The notes: a model not told the origin generated them from the letters alone. Positions 33,119 to 47,500 are shown, numbered from the stretch's first letter. The stretch: DNA of 64,000 nucleotides from Theodoxus fluviatilis (GCA_034096865.1 JAWQFJ010028229.1:31001-95000); one strand, 5' to 3'. Program-made: numbers and translations.

Positions 33119-36100
33119 TTTTTAAGCTTCTAATTAATATGCCATGGAAAACAGCCATGCCTGTAAGAGTCTTATAGTTCAAATGTTCACAACTGATGCA
33201 TCCACCAATTCTTGAACTTCATCTTTTTAAGTCTTGTTGGCATTGAGTCTTTAATCAGAGCTGGGGAAGGGATGAAAGCATTGTCTTTGGCGAGTTGCAC
33301 AGAGGCAAGACTCCCCTTTTTGTATTTTCCTTCACCAGTCCAGACATTCACAGGATCAGCAAGGAGACTCCCATTGGCATCACCGTCTCCTCCAGAATCC
33401 TGGTGAGTCTTGGACTCCGAGGAGTCGCTCTTGCTGTGGCAAGTGTAACCTGGGCCGCATGGTATAGTGAAAGGTCTTGTGAGACATAGGCTGGTGTCAC
33501 CAGGTGTCACGCATGGCATAGAGAAAGGTCTTGTGAGACATAGGCCGGTGTCACCAGGTGTCACGCATGGTATAGAGAAAGGTCTTGTGAGATATAGGCC
33601 GGTGTCACCAGGTGTCACACATGGTATAGAGAAAGGTCTTGTGAGACAAAGGCCGGTGTCACCAGGTGTCACTCATGATATAGAGAAAGGTCTTGTGAGA
33701 CATAGGCCGGTGTCACCAGGTGTCACGCATGGCATAGAGAAAGGTCTTGTGAGACATAGGCCGGTGTCACCAGGTGTCACGCATGGTATAGAGAAAGGTC
33801 TTGTGAGACATAGGCTGGTGTCACCAGGTGTCACGCATGGCATAGAGAAAGGTCTTGTGAGACATAGGCTGGTGTCACCAGGTGTCACGCATGGCATAGA
33901 GAAAGGTCTTGTGAGACATAGGCTGGTGACATGCATGGTATAGAGAAAGGACTTGTGAGACATAGGCTGGTGACATGCATGGTATAGAGAAAGGTCTTGT
34001 GAGACATAGGCCGGTGTCACCAGGTGTCACGCATGGTATAGAGAAAGGTCTTGTGAGACATAGGCCGGTGTCACGCATGGCATAGAGAAAGGTCTTGTGA
34101 GATATAGGCGGTGTCACCAGGTGTCACGCATGGTATAGAGAAAGGTCTTGTGAGACATAGGCCGGTGTCACCAGGTGTCACGCATGGTATAGAGAAAGGT
34201 CTTGTGAGACATAGGCCGGTGTCACCAGGTGTCACGCATGGCATAGAGAAAGGTCTTGTGAGACATAGGCCGGTGTCACCAGGTGTCACGCATGGCATAG
34301 AGAAAGGTCTTGTGAGACATAAGTGGTGTCACCAGGTGTCACGCATGGTATAGAGAAAGGTCTTGTGAGACATAGGCTGGTGTCACCAGGTGTCACGCAT
34401 GGTATAGAGAAAGGTCTTGTGAGACATAGGCCGGTGTCACCAGGTGTCACGCATGGTATAGAGAAAGGTCTTGTGAGACATAGGCCGGTGTCACCAGGTG
34501 TCACGCATGTATAGAGAAAGGTCTTGTGAGACATAGGCTGGTGTCACCAGGTGTCACGCATGGCATAGAGAAAGGTCTTGTGAGACATAGGCCGGTGTCA
34601 CCAGGTGTCACGCATGGTATAGAGAAAGGTCTTGTGAGACATAGGCCGGTGTCACCAGTTGTCACGCATGGTATAGAGAAAGGTCTTGTGAGACATAGGC
34701 CGGTGTTACCAGGTGTCACGCATGGTATAGAGAAAGGTCTTGTGAGACATAGGCCGGTGTCACGCATGGTATAGAGAAAGGTCTTGTGAGACATAGGCCG
34801 GTGTCACGCATGGCATAGAGAAAGGTCTTGTGAGACATAGGCCGGTGTTACCAGGTGTCACGCATGGTATAGAGAAAGGTCTTGTGAGACATAGGCCGGT
34901 GTTACCAGGTGTCACGCATGGTATAGAGAAAGGTCTTGTGAGACATAGGCCGGTGTCACGCATGGCATAGAGAAAGGTCTTGTGAGACATAGGCCGGTGT
35001 TACCAGGTGTCACGCATGGTATAGAGAAAGGTCTTGTGAGACATAGGCCGCAGACCTGTTTACCCTTCCGCAATTTGCGGAAATCTTCCGATTTTGAGTC
35101 CGAGTCTCCGCTTTTACGGCCGTAAAATAAAATCTTCCGCGGCCGATATTTCGCTGAAAAAAATTGAAAGGGTGGTTGTTTGCACGACGGCCGTGCGGAT
35201 AGCTTCGCTGGTTGCAATTGTCGATTTGTTTGTTCTTATCATCGGCACGACCGGCGTGCAAATAACTTCCCTTTCGCGTCACGAATGTAAGGTCGTTTCT
35301 GATTGGCTCTTTGTTTAAATTGGGCCAATGAGAATTCGCAACGCACTGAGCCGTACCGGAAATGCATCGGAGAAAGTTCTTGCAAGCTTCTCACGTGCGA
35401 AATTTTGCAAGCTTCTCACATGCAAAATTTTGAAAGCATGTCTGGCCACAAGAGAAACCACGAAACGGACGACGAGTGCGAAGATGGCCCACCAACTTCG
35501 AAAGTCGTCGCTAAAAAGCGATACGTGCAGAAATGGAGGCCAGAGTATCAAACCTCCTTTCCATCTTTGTGCAAGTCAAAGGATTTCGGCCCCACACATG
35601 CTTTTTGTCAGGTTTGCGAAAGCCACTTCCAAATCAGTCATGGGGGAAGAAACGATTGCGATCGGCACGTTAAAACAGCAATGCACAAGGAGAGGGAAAA
35701 AACTGTGAAGGAAAGGGCCAAAGCACCGAAGATTACAGAGTTTTTCCAAGGCCCCTCCACTTCTAGTTCCACATCATCGGAGTCCGAGTTGGGGGTTATC
35801 AGAGCCGAGGCACTGATGTGCCAATTGATCGCCAACAGCAACCTGTCTCTCTCTTCTGCTGACTACCTCACCAAGCTCTTCAAGGAAATGTTTCCGGACT
35901 CAAAAATTGCTGCAAGCGTGCGGTGTGGTAGAAATAAGGCCACAGCTTTGGTGAAAGAGATGTCGGCCATTTCCATGTTGAGCCTTGGCAAGAGAATGCA
36001 GAAACTGCCCTGGAGTATCGCCACAGATGGGAGTAATGAAAAGGATAAAAAACAATTCCCCTTGGTCGTCACCATTGAAGGGGAAGATGGACTCGTAAAT

Positions 36101-39100
36101 CCTGAGCTCCTGGCTCTACCCACATGTGATGATAAAGCCACTGGAAAGAACATCTTTGAGGTGATAAACAGTGAGCTCGACACGCAACAAGTCACTTGGA
36201 AGAACTGCATGGCGCTGGGTTGCGACAATGCTGCAGTGATGACCGGCATTCATAAAGGAGTTGCAACATTTGTACAAGAGAAGCAGCCCAACCTTCATGT
36301 TGCTAGGTGCTGCTTGCATCTAGTACATATTGGTGCAAAGAAAGGTGCTGAGTGCTTGTCACCACCCATTGAAGACACCCTGATTGACGTCTTTTACTAC
36401 TTCCAGCGAAGTGTGAACAGGCAGACAGATCTGAAGGAGTTGCAGGACCTATATGATGTTGAACAGCGCAAGCTTATCAAGCATGTCTGCACAAGATGGC
36501 TCAGCATCAAAAGATGTTTGGAACGTCTCCTTCACAACTGGGATCCCCTGAAGCACTTTTTCAGCAAAGAGAAAAAGGCCTTTGCTGAAAGTGGCAGCAA
36601 ACCTTCCAAAGCAGCCAAGAAGGCTTAGAGAAAATCTTCGACTTCTTCAAGTCTCCCACAAACCATCTGTACTGTGTGTTTCTGAAATACACACTGAATG
36701 TATATGACAAGGTTCTGGTGGGGCTTCAGAAAGAGGAGCCAAGCATCCACCTGCTGCGGCCTAGTCTCTGCCAGCTGCTGCAGGACTTGTACTCCAGATT
36801 CATCCTACCCAAAGCAGCTGACCAGATTGATGTGAAAAAGGTCCAGTTCCAGCTTCCTGAGAATCAAAAGGCAGATACTGACCTGCTCATAGGATCTGCA
36901 GCAAGGGAAATGATCAACAATCCAAAGAAACACCACCTCAGAGAAGAGCGGATTGTTGACTTCTACAAGGATGTCAGGCAGTACTTCAGTGCTGTCTGCA
37001 CCTACCTGCTCAGCAGTTTGCCCTTTGATGACAAAGTGCTCATCAATGCCACTGTCCTCAACCCAGACCAGAGGAAGGAAGTCACCACTTCCCAACTGAC
37101 TTTCTTTCTGGAGAAGTTTCCGATCCTAAAAGGTGACAGTGATGAAGACACCATCTTGGAAGAGTTCTGCAAGTACCAAGGCAGACATCTGGAGCACATG
37201 GACATGGAAGGGGAGAGGATTGACAGAGTCTGGACCCTCTTGGCAAAAGACTTTCCTAATCTGAGCAGAGTGATGAAGGGCATTCTCACCATCCCCCACT
37301 CTAGTGCCCCTTGTGAGAGGGTGTTTTCCATGGTGAGAAAGACCTGCACCGATCAGCGCAGCTCCCTGCACCAGGACACCACTGAGGCTCTGATGGTGCT
37401 GAAGATGCAGCCAGCTAGTGGAAAGAAGTTTGATGATGCCACCCTGAAGCAGCTCAAGAGTGCTTACTACTTGAGCCTCAACAAATGAACTGAAGCCATT
37501 CCAGTGATGTGTGTGTGTGTGTGTGAAGAGAGTGTGTGTGTGTATGTGTGAATCCTTTCTGACCAAGACAAGTGTGAAAAAAACTGGTGATTGTGCTTTG
37601 ACAGTGACAAATTTTGTACCCATTCTATGGAGGCTTCAGTTAAGGAAACTGCGAGTTCATAAAACGGTGAGTGTGTTTTTCTTTTCATTTTGGTATGATA
37701 ATGTGTGAACAAGAATCTTCCTCTTGAAGATCAAAACCTTCCTCATTTTTCTGATTATTTATCAAATCTTCCTCATAAGGGTTTTTGGGGGTAAACAGGT
37801 CTGAGGCCGGTGTCACGCATGGCATAGAGAAAGGTCTTGTGAGACATAGGCCGGTGTTACCAGGTGTCACGCATGGTATAGAGAAAGGTCTTGTGAGACA
37901 TAGGCCGGTGTCACGCATGGCATAGAGAAAGGTCTTGTGAGATATAGGCCGGTGTCACGCATGGTATAGAGAAAGGTCTTGTGAGACATAGGCCGGTGTC
38001 ACCAGCTGTCACGCATGGTATAGAGAAAGGTCTTGTGAGACATAGGCCGGTGTCACCAGGTGTCACACATGGTGTAGAGAAAGGTCTTGTGAGACATAGG
38101 CCGGTGTCACCAGGTGTCACACATGGTATAGAGAAAGGTCTTGTGAGACATAGGCCGGTGTCACCAGCTGTCACGCATGGTATAGAGAAAGGTCTTGTGA
38201 GACATAGGCCGGTGTCACCAGGTGTCACACATGGTGTAGAGAAAGGTCTTGTGAGACATAGGCCGGTGTCACCAGGTGTCACACATGGTATAGAGAAAGG
38301 TCTTGTGAGACATAGGCTGGTGTCACCAGGTGTCACTCATGATATAGAGAAAGGTCTTGTGAGACATAGGCCGGTGTCACCAGGTGTCACACATGGTATA
38401 GAGAAAGGTCTTGTGAGACATAGGCCGGTGTCACCAGGTGTCACACATGGTATAGAGAAAGGTCTTGTGAGACATAGGCCGGTGTCACCAGGTGTCACAC
38501 ATGGTATAGAGAAAGGTCTTGTGAGACATAGGCTGGTGTCACCAGGTGTCACTCATGATATAGAGAAAGGTCTTGTGAGACATAGGCCGGTGTTACCAGG
38601 TGTCACGCATGGCATAGAGAAAGGTCTTGTGAGACATAGGCCAGTGTCACCAGGTGTCACGCATGGCATAGAGTAAGGTCTTGTGAGACATAGGCCGGTG
38701 TCACGCATGGCATAGAGAAAGGTCTTGTGAGACGTAGGCCGGTGTCACCAGGTGTCACACATGGTATAGAGAAAGGTCTTGTGAGACATAGGCTGGTGTC
38801 ACCAGGTGTCACGCATGGTATAGAGAAAGGTCTTGTGAGACATAGGCCGGTGTCACCAGTTGTCACGCATGGTATAGAGAAAGGTCTTGTGAGACATAGG
38901 CCGGTGTTACCAGGTGTCACGCATGGTATAGAGAAAGGTCTTGTGAGACATAGGCCGGTGTCACCAGGTGTCACGCATGGTATAGAGAAAGGTCTTGTGA
39001 GACATAGGCCGGTGTCACGCATGGTATAGAGAAAGGTCTTGTGAGACATAGGCCGGTGTCACCAGTTGTCACGCATGGTATAGAGAAAGGTCTTGTGAGA

Positions 39101-42100
39101 CATAGGCCGGTGTCACCAGGTGTCACTCATGATATAGAGAAAGGCCTTGTGAGACATAGGCCAGTGTCACCAGGTGTCACACATGGTATAGAAAAAGGTC
39201 TTGTGAGACATAGGCCAGTGTCACCAGGTGTCACACATGGTATAGAGAAAGGCCTTGTGAGACATAGGCCGGTGTCACCAGGTGTCACACATGGTATAGA
39301 AAAAGGTCTTGTGAGACATAGGCCAGTGTCACCAGGTGTCACACATGGTATAGAGAAAGGTCTTGTGAGACATAGGCCAGTGTCACCAGGTGTCACACAT
39401 GGCATAGAGAAAGGTCTTGTGAGACATAGGCCGGTGTCACCAGGTGTCACACATGGTATAGAGAAAGGTCTTGTGAGACATAGGCCGGTGTCTACAGGTG
39501 TCACACATGGTATAGAGAAAGGTCTTGTGAGACATAGGCTGGTGTCACCAGGTGTCACGCATGGTGTAGAGAAAGGTGTTGTGAGACATAGGCCGGTGTC
39601 ACCAGGTGTCACGCATGGTATAGAGAAAGGTGTTGTGAGACATAGGCCGGTGTTACCAGGTGTCACGCATGGTATAGAGAAAGGTCTTGTGAGACATAGG
39701 CCGGTGTTACCAGGTGTCACGCATGGTATAGAGAAAGGTCTTGTGAGACATAGGCCGGTGTTACCAGGTGTCACGCATGGTATAGAGAAAGGTCTTGTGA
39801 GACATAGGCCGGTGTCACCAGTTGTCACGCATGGTATAGAGAAAGGTCTTGTGAGACATAGGCCGGTGTCACCAGGTGTCACGCATGGCATAGAGAAAGG
39901 TCTTGTGAGACATAGGCCGGTGTCACGCATGGCATAGAGAAAGGTCTTGTGAGACATAGGCCGGTGTTACCAGGTGTCACGCATGGTATAGAGAAAGGTC
40001 TTGTGAGACATAGGCCGGTGTCACCAGGTGTCACACATGGTATAGAGAAAGGTCTTGTGAGACATAAGTGGTGTCACCAGGTGTCACACATGATATAGAG
40101 AAAGGTCTTGTGAAACATAGGCCGGTGTTACCAGGTGTCACGCATGGTATAGAGAAAGGTCTTGTGAGACATAGGCCGGTGTCACCAGGTGTCACACATG
40201 GTATAGAGAAAGGTCTTGTGAGACATAAGTGGTGTCACCAGGTGTCACACATGATATAGAGAAAGGTCTTGTGAGACATAGGCTGGTGTCACCAGGTGTC
40301 ACGCATGATATAGAGAAAGGTCTTGTGAGACATAGGCTGGTGTCACCAGGTGTCACACATGGTATAGAGAAAGGTCTTGTGAGACATAAGTGGTGTCACC
40401 AGGTGTCACACATGATATAGAGAAAGGTCTTGTGAGACATAGGCTGGTGTCACCAGGTGTCACACATGGTATAGAGAAAGGTCTTGTGAGACATATGCTG
40501 GTGTCACCAGGTGTCACGCATGGTATAGAGAAAGGTCTTGTGAGACATAGGCCGGTGTCACCAGTTGTCACGCATGGTATAGAGAAAGGTCTTGTGAGAC
40601 ATAGGCCGGTGTCACACATGGCATAGAGAAAGGTCTTGTGAGACATAGGCCGGTGTCACCAGTTGTCATGCATGGTATAGAGAAAGGTCTTGTGAGACAT
40701 AGGCCGGTGTTACCAGGTGTCACGCATGGTATAGAGAAAGGTCTTGTGAGACATAGGCCGGTGTCACGCATGGTATAGAGAAAGGTCTTGTGAGACATAG
40801 GCCGGTGTCACGCATGGTATAGAGAAAGGTCTTGTGAGACATAGGCCGGTGTCACCAGGTGTCACACATGGTATAGAGAAAGGTCTTGTGAGACATAAGT
40901 GGTGTCACCAGGTGTCACGCATGGTATAGAGAAAGGCCTTGTGAGACATAGGCCGGTGTCTACAGTTGTCACGCATGGTATAGAGAAAGGTCTTGTGAGA
41001 CATAGGCCGGTGTCACCAGTTGTCACGCATGGTATAGAGAAAGGCCTTGTGAGACATAGGCTGGTGTCACCAGGTGTCACACATGGTGTAGAGAAAGGTC
41101 TTGTGAGACATAGGCCGGTGTCACCAGGTGTCACACATGGTATAGAGAAAGGTCTTGTGAGACATAGGCTGGTGTCACCAGGTGTCACACATGGTATAGA
41201 GAAAGGTCTTGTGAGACATAGGCTGGTGTCACCAGGTGTCACGCATGGTATAGAGAAAGGTCTTGTGAGACATAGGACGTTGTCAACAGGTGTCACGCAT
41301 GGTATAGAGAAAGGTCTTGTGAGACATAGGCCGGTGTCACCAGTTGTCACACATGGTATAGAGAAAGGTCTTGTGAGACATAGGCCGGTGTCACCAGGTG
41401 TCACGCATGGTATAGAGAAAGGTCTTGTGAGACATAAGCCGGTGTCTACAGGTGTCACGCATGGTATAGAGAAAGGTCTTGTGAGACATAGGCCGGTGTG
41501 TACAGGTGTCACACATGGTATAGAGAAAGGTCTTGTGAGACATAGGCCGGTGTCTACAGGTGTCACGCATTGTATAGAGAAAGGTCTTGTGAGACATAGG
41601 CCGGTGTCACACATGGTATAGAGAAAGGTCTTGTGAGACATAGGCCGGTGTCTACAGGTGTCACGCATGGTATAGAGAAAGGTCTTGTGAGACATAGGCT
41701 GGTGTCACCAGGTGTCACGCATGGTATAGAGAAAGGTCTTGTGAGACATAGGCCGGTGTCTACAGGTGTCACGCATGATATAGAGAAAGGTCTTGTGAGA
41801 CATAAGCCGGTGTCACCAGGTGTCACGCATGGTATAGAGAAAGGTCTTGTGAGACATAGGCCGGTGTCACCAGGTGTCACACATGGTATAGAGAAAGGTC
41901 TTGTGAGACATAAGTGGTGTCACCAGGTGTCACGCATGGTATAGAGAAAGGTCTTGTGAGACATAGGCCGGTGTCACCAGGTGTCACACATGGTATAGAG
42001 AAAGGTCTTGTGAGACATAGGCCGGTGTCACCAGGTGTCACACATGGTATAGAGAAAGGTCTTGTGAGACATAAGTGGTGTCACCAGGTGTCACGCATGA

Positions 42101-44562
42101 TATAGAGAAAGGTCTTGTGAGACATAGGCCGGTGTCACCAGGTGTCACACATGGTATAGAGAAAGGTCTTGTGAGACATAGGCCGGTGTCACACATTGTA
42201 TAGAGAAAGGTCTTGTGAGACATAGGCCAGTGTCACCAGGTGTCACGCATGGTATAGAGAAAGGTCTTGTGAGACATAGGCCGGTGTCACCAGGTGTCAC
42301 ACATGGTATAGAGAAAGGTCTTGTGAGACATAGGCCGGTGTCACCAGTTGTCACACATGGTATAGAGAAAGGTCTTGTGAGACATAGGCTGGTGTCACCA
42401 GGTGTTACACATGGCACAGAGAAAGGTCTTGTGAGACATAGGCCGGTGTCACCAGGTGTCAGCATTTGACTGTCTTGACCTCTGCTTTCATCATGTCACG
42501 TGTTGACACCAGCCTATTGCGCACAAGATCTTAGCTTTCCTCACGCCTAGGTGATGTGCTTCCTGTCTGTGTTCTGGTAGGTTCTAGATCTTGGTCCAGT
42601 CCATCTCTCCTTGTGTTAAACCTTCATGCCAGGGCTGAATGTTTAATTGTTCATTGCTTTTGCCTCAAATTTGGTGTTCCTTGATGGCATTTTGCACAGT
42701 TGTGCTGACCTTAAACGATCCGGGGACGATGAATGAAGGGTGGACGAAGAATGATTGTTGGGTAGCACCTTAGCTTGATTTGAAATATTGGCACAAAACA
42801 TGGATAAGGGTCAAATCCATTGATTTTGAGATTTTAAAATAAATTAGAGCTCTCATGCTATACTCAGTTTGTATATATATATATAGAATTCATTGTATGT
42901 ATTTATGCTTAATTACACAATTTCAACACACCCCTAATAGTTTTTTGACTCACATGCGAAGCAAAAGTGAGTCTATGTACTCACCCGTGTCGTCCGTCCG
43001 GGCGTCCGGGCGTCCGGGCGTCCGGGCGTCCGTGAAAAACTTTAACGTTGGATTTTTCTCGGAGACTATTAAATCTATCAACACCCAATTTGGCATGATG
43101 GTGTATGATGACAAGGCCTAAAAAAACATACATAGTGACTTGTCCTTGCTTCAAGGTCAAGGTCGCAGGGGCCATAAATGTTGTCTAAAAAACAGTCATT
43201 TTTCACATTTTCTCAATTTTCTCTAAAGTTTTTGAGATTGGATACCTCACCTATTTATGGTATATAGGGCAAAGTAAGCCCTATCTTTTGATACCAGTTT
43301 GGTTGACCTTGCTTCAAGGTCAAGGTCACAGGAGCTCTTCAAAGTTGGATTGTATACATATTTTGAAGTGACCTTGACCCTGAACTATGGAAGATAACTG
43401 TTTCAAACTTAACAATTATGTGGGGCACATGTTATACTTTCATCATGAGACACATTTGGTCACATATCATCAAGGTCAAGGTCACTTTGACCCTTATGAA
43501 ATGTGACCAAAATGGGGTATGAACCACTAAAAGTGACCATATCTCATGGTAGAAAGTGCCAATAAGCACCATTGTGCTTCCTATGTCTTGAATTAACAGC
43601 TTGTGTTGCATGACCTTGGATGACCTTGACCTTGGGTCAAGGTCACATGTATTTTGGTAGGAAAAAAGTGTAAAGCATTTCTTAGTGTATGATGTCATTG
43701 GTAGGTTTAGTTGTTTGACCTTGACCTTGAAGGTCACCTGAAGGTCAATGTCATGTAAAGGTCAAGGTCAAGCATGTGAGTCGTATGGGCTTTGCCCTTC
43801 TTGTTTCTCTCAAAATGATGTTATTGGGTTACAGTGTTTAGTCAAGCAGTTCTCACCCATTTTTCATCAGATTTTGATCAATAATTTTTTGCACCATTAA
43901 AAAGTTTCATATCTTTCCTATGATCAACTCAAAATCTGCGAAAGGTGCTGAGTGTCTCAGTTTGTGGTGGAGAGTCACAAGCGATATAGTGAGCTGACGT
44001 CCTACTCATTCTGAAACATTTGTATGGTGTGGCTGTCATTTTGTTGCTGTGTGTGCTCTCGTGCTGAACCTGACAGCAACTGTCTGGCTGTTTGTGTGTT
44101 GCAGGTGGTGAAGGGATCAGAGGACAATCCCTCACAGTACATGAACTTCATGAATGCTGTCTTCACTGCCCAGAAACAGGTGGGCATGCTCATGCCTTTG
44201 CCTGCAGTTGCCTGCTACATCAGTGCTGTGATGATATGAAAACTTGGACATATCAGATTGAAATCACTGCTGCCCAGAATCTAAGGAAATGGATGTATAT
44301 GTTGTGTTGCATTTGTAGTATTGTTTTGTATTTGTGTAAAAGACAATAGTTGACATCTAGTCCGGGTTTTGCCAAATCAAGTTAATACCAATTAAAGAAG
44401 ATTTTATTTTATACATTTCCTTTTGTCAAGCAAGGTTTAGTCTTTGATGAGTCAGGGTGCAGTGATTATGGTTTTGTGTTAATCCCATTACATTGTTAAA
44501 CATGCATGCCTGTACACATACCACAATACAAAAACACACACATTACACACACACACACACAC

Positions 44563-44596
<34 letters not shown>

Positions 44597-47500
44597 CACG
44601 CACGCACTCTTGAATGTGCACATATGTACACACAAAGACATCACATATGATAGCTCACACTGCAACTGATGACTGTGCTTGCAGAATGTGGTGATGGATG
44701 CCTGCATCCTGGACAATGACTCGGGCCTTCTGCAGCAGGTAACCTGCCTCTCCCTGCACTGCAGACTTTGTAGCATGGTCGTATGCACAGTCTCTGTCAC
44801 AGAAATAAGTCCTTTGTTGCAAAATTGGTCTTGGTTTCCATAACTTACCCCCTTTGGAGAGTATCTTGGCAAGTTTGAAGCTTTGCACTGTTGATCAGGA
44901 AAATACAGACACTTATGTGTACACGTGTAGTAGGGGCAACTCCGTGATCCATTCCTCTGGATTTTGTATACATGTCCCAGAAAGCCCAGTGGCCAGAGGT
45001 TCCAGCTGATGAGTAGGGAAAGCAAGTGCTCCAGCAGAATGTTGCACTCGACAACAGTCTTGAACATGCTACCTAGAGCCTGCCTGTCTCTGCCTTCTCA
45101 GCCTTTCCACACCCATGAATTAAGGGGAGACGCAGTAATAAAAATGATCAGGATGTCATTTTCTGGGGATTTTGACTTATGAGCATTTTTCAGTTGTTTC
45201 AGCTCTCTGCAATGTAATTCCAAGTCTCTCTACTTAAGCTGGGCACTTGCAACCTTGGGCAGTGATGGCACACAGTAGAGTGATCAATCCTTGTATGCAG
45301 CATTGAGCCAGCATCGGGGTGGAATACTCGCCGAGAGTGGAGATGGTGCTAGTGCCTAACTGAGCATCCTATCACTCGCTGTGTTTGTCATCAGGTTCCA
45401 GTGAAGGATTGATCAGATGGCCCAATGATCAGGGAGTGTAGGGTAAAGTGTTTGAGGTCCATATGTAGGTGATAAATCACTATGTAAAACTTTGCAAGTA
45501 CCTTTCAAAATGCATAGAAGGACAAGATGTCACAGTGGTGACATTTCTTCTGTGGCTTTGACAGAAATAAAAATATTCCCATTGCATTTGTCTTGCTTCA
45601 GGCTGCAGACATCACTGGAGGAATCTACCTCAATATTCCACAGAGAAACTGCCTGCTGCAGTACCTGATGGTGAGTTGAGTTCACAAAGTGTCACCGCCA
45701 TCACTGCAGGAAAATGCGAACATTTCATTGGGTGGGAGTGTAGAGTTACCAGTGTAATGACCATGACTGTAGCTGTGTGTTTGCTTTGACCTGTTTTGAA
45801 ATGCAGAAATGTAACCATTAATACATTAATGCAGCCACTATTACAGAGCTACAGCCACTGTCACAGCAACTATTACATGGATACAGCCTCTGTGACACAC
45901 GTAGGTAACAATGGCTGTAGCTGTGTAACAATCATGTAATGTAACAGTGGCTGTAGCTCTAATAGTGGCTGTATCAATGTATCAGTAGCTGTAACCACAT
46001 AATAGTAGCTGTATCAATGCAGTTGTAGCTGTCACTGTGGCTGTAGCTATGTTACAGTGGCTGTAGCTGTGTTACAGTGGGTGTAGTTGTGTTACAGTGG
46101 CTGTTCTGGTGACTATTAATCTCTTTCAGCAACTGTACTTGTGTTGCAACAACTGTTACAATGGCTGTACCTGTGCTGTGGGTACTCTATGCATGTTACC
46201 AAGGCTGTACACATGATTTAGTGACTGAACCATCGTTTCAAAAACTGGGTATATTACAATGGCTCATACTTGTGTTAAAATAACCATACAAAAAGGCATT
46301 TTACTGTGGCTGTGCCCTTGTCGCCTGTGACTATCTGTGTCACAATTACTGTATCTGTGTGCTGCAATGTATGAATATTACAGCAACACTGTGTGTTTCA
46401 GTGGTTGTACCTGTGTCACAATTACATATCTGTGCTACAATGTATGTGTATTACAGCAACGCTGTGTGTTCCAGTGGCTGTACCTGTGTCACAATTACAT
46501 ATCTGTGCTACAATGTATGTGTATTACAGCAACGCTGTGTGTTCCAGTGGCTGTACCTGTGTCACAATTACATATCTGTGCTACAATGTATGTGTATTAC
46601 AGCAACGCTGTGTGTTCCAGTGGCTGTACCTGTGTCACAATTACATATCTGTGCTACAATGTATGAATATTACAGCAACGCTGTGTGTTTCAGTGGCTGT
46701 ACCTGGGTCACAATTACATATCTGTGCTACAATGTATGTGTATTACAGCAACGCTGTGTGTTCCAGTGGCTGTACCTGTGTCACAATTACATATCTGTGC
46801 TACAATGTATGTGTATTACAGCAACACTGTGTGTTTCAGTGGCTGTACCTGTGTCACAATTACTGTATCTGTGCTACAATGTATGAATATTACAGCAACA
46901 CTGCGTGTTTCAGTGGCTGTACCTGTGTCACAATTACTGTATCTGTGCTACAATGTATGAATATTACAGCAACACTGCGTGTTTCAGTGGCTGTACCTGT
47001 GTCACAATTACTGTATCTGTGCTACAATGTATGAATATTACAGCAACACTGCGTGTTTCAGTGGCTGTACCTGGGTCACAATTACTGTATCTGTGCTACA
47101 ATGTATGTGTATTACAGCAACACTGTGTGTTTCAGTGGCTGTACCTGTGTCACAATTACTGTATCTGTGTGCTACAATGTATGAATATTACAGCAACGCT
47201 GTGTGTTTCAGTGGCTGTACCTGGGTCACAATTACATATCTGTGCTACAATGTATGAATATTACAGCAACACTGTGTGTTTCAGTGGTTGTACCTGTGTC
47301 ACAATTACATATCTGTGCTACAATGTATGTGTATTACAGCAACACTGTGTGTTTCAGTGGCTGTACCTGCCTGACCCCCTGTTGCGGCCAGAGCTGGTGT
47401 TGCCCCCCAAGGTGCAGGTGGACTACCGTGCTGCCTGCTTCTGTCACCGCACACTCATCGACGTGGGCTACGTCTGCTCCGTCTGCCTCTCCAGTGAGTC

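Larger units (their letters stand above)
33453..42462. repeat. 54-bp minisatellite array in GTF2H3 intron 6, split by a hAT element
   Basis: About 115 units of 54 bp (core GGTATAGAGAAAGGTCTTG, then TGAGACATAGGCCGGTGTC and ACCAGGTGTCACGCAT). It occupies 33453-35050 and 37804-42462; a hAT transposon fills the gap. Variation is clustered (CGCAT/CACAT, TATAG/CATAG, GGCCGG/GGCTGG). Short units lack 10 bp between two GGTGTCAC direct repeats. 54 is a multiple of 3, so 18-residue periodic frames (RHRPVSPGVTHGIEKGLV) stay open on both strands until a short unit shifts them. They are not genes. Confidence 0.97.

Noticed and set aside
33467..42469. Many 18-residue-periodic frames on both strands
   Set aside because: They are products of the 54-bp minisatellite, broken wherever a 10-bp-short unit shifts frame.
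33344..44104. GTF2H3 might be a broken copy because of the 10.7-kb intron 6
   Set aside because: Exons 6 and 7 join in phase with good splice sites, and all 12 exons keep the frame, so the gene looks intact.
46337..47034. Cysteine-rich secreted protein (repeats of CITATLCVSVAVPVSQL type)
   Set aside because: All three frames of the 73-bp array give such sequences, and there is no signal peptide or independent start. They are relevant only as possible extensions of GTF2H3 exon 10.
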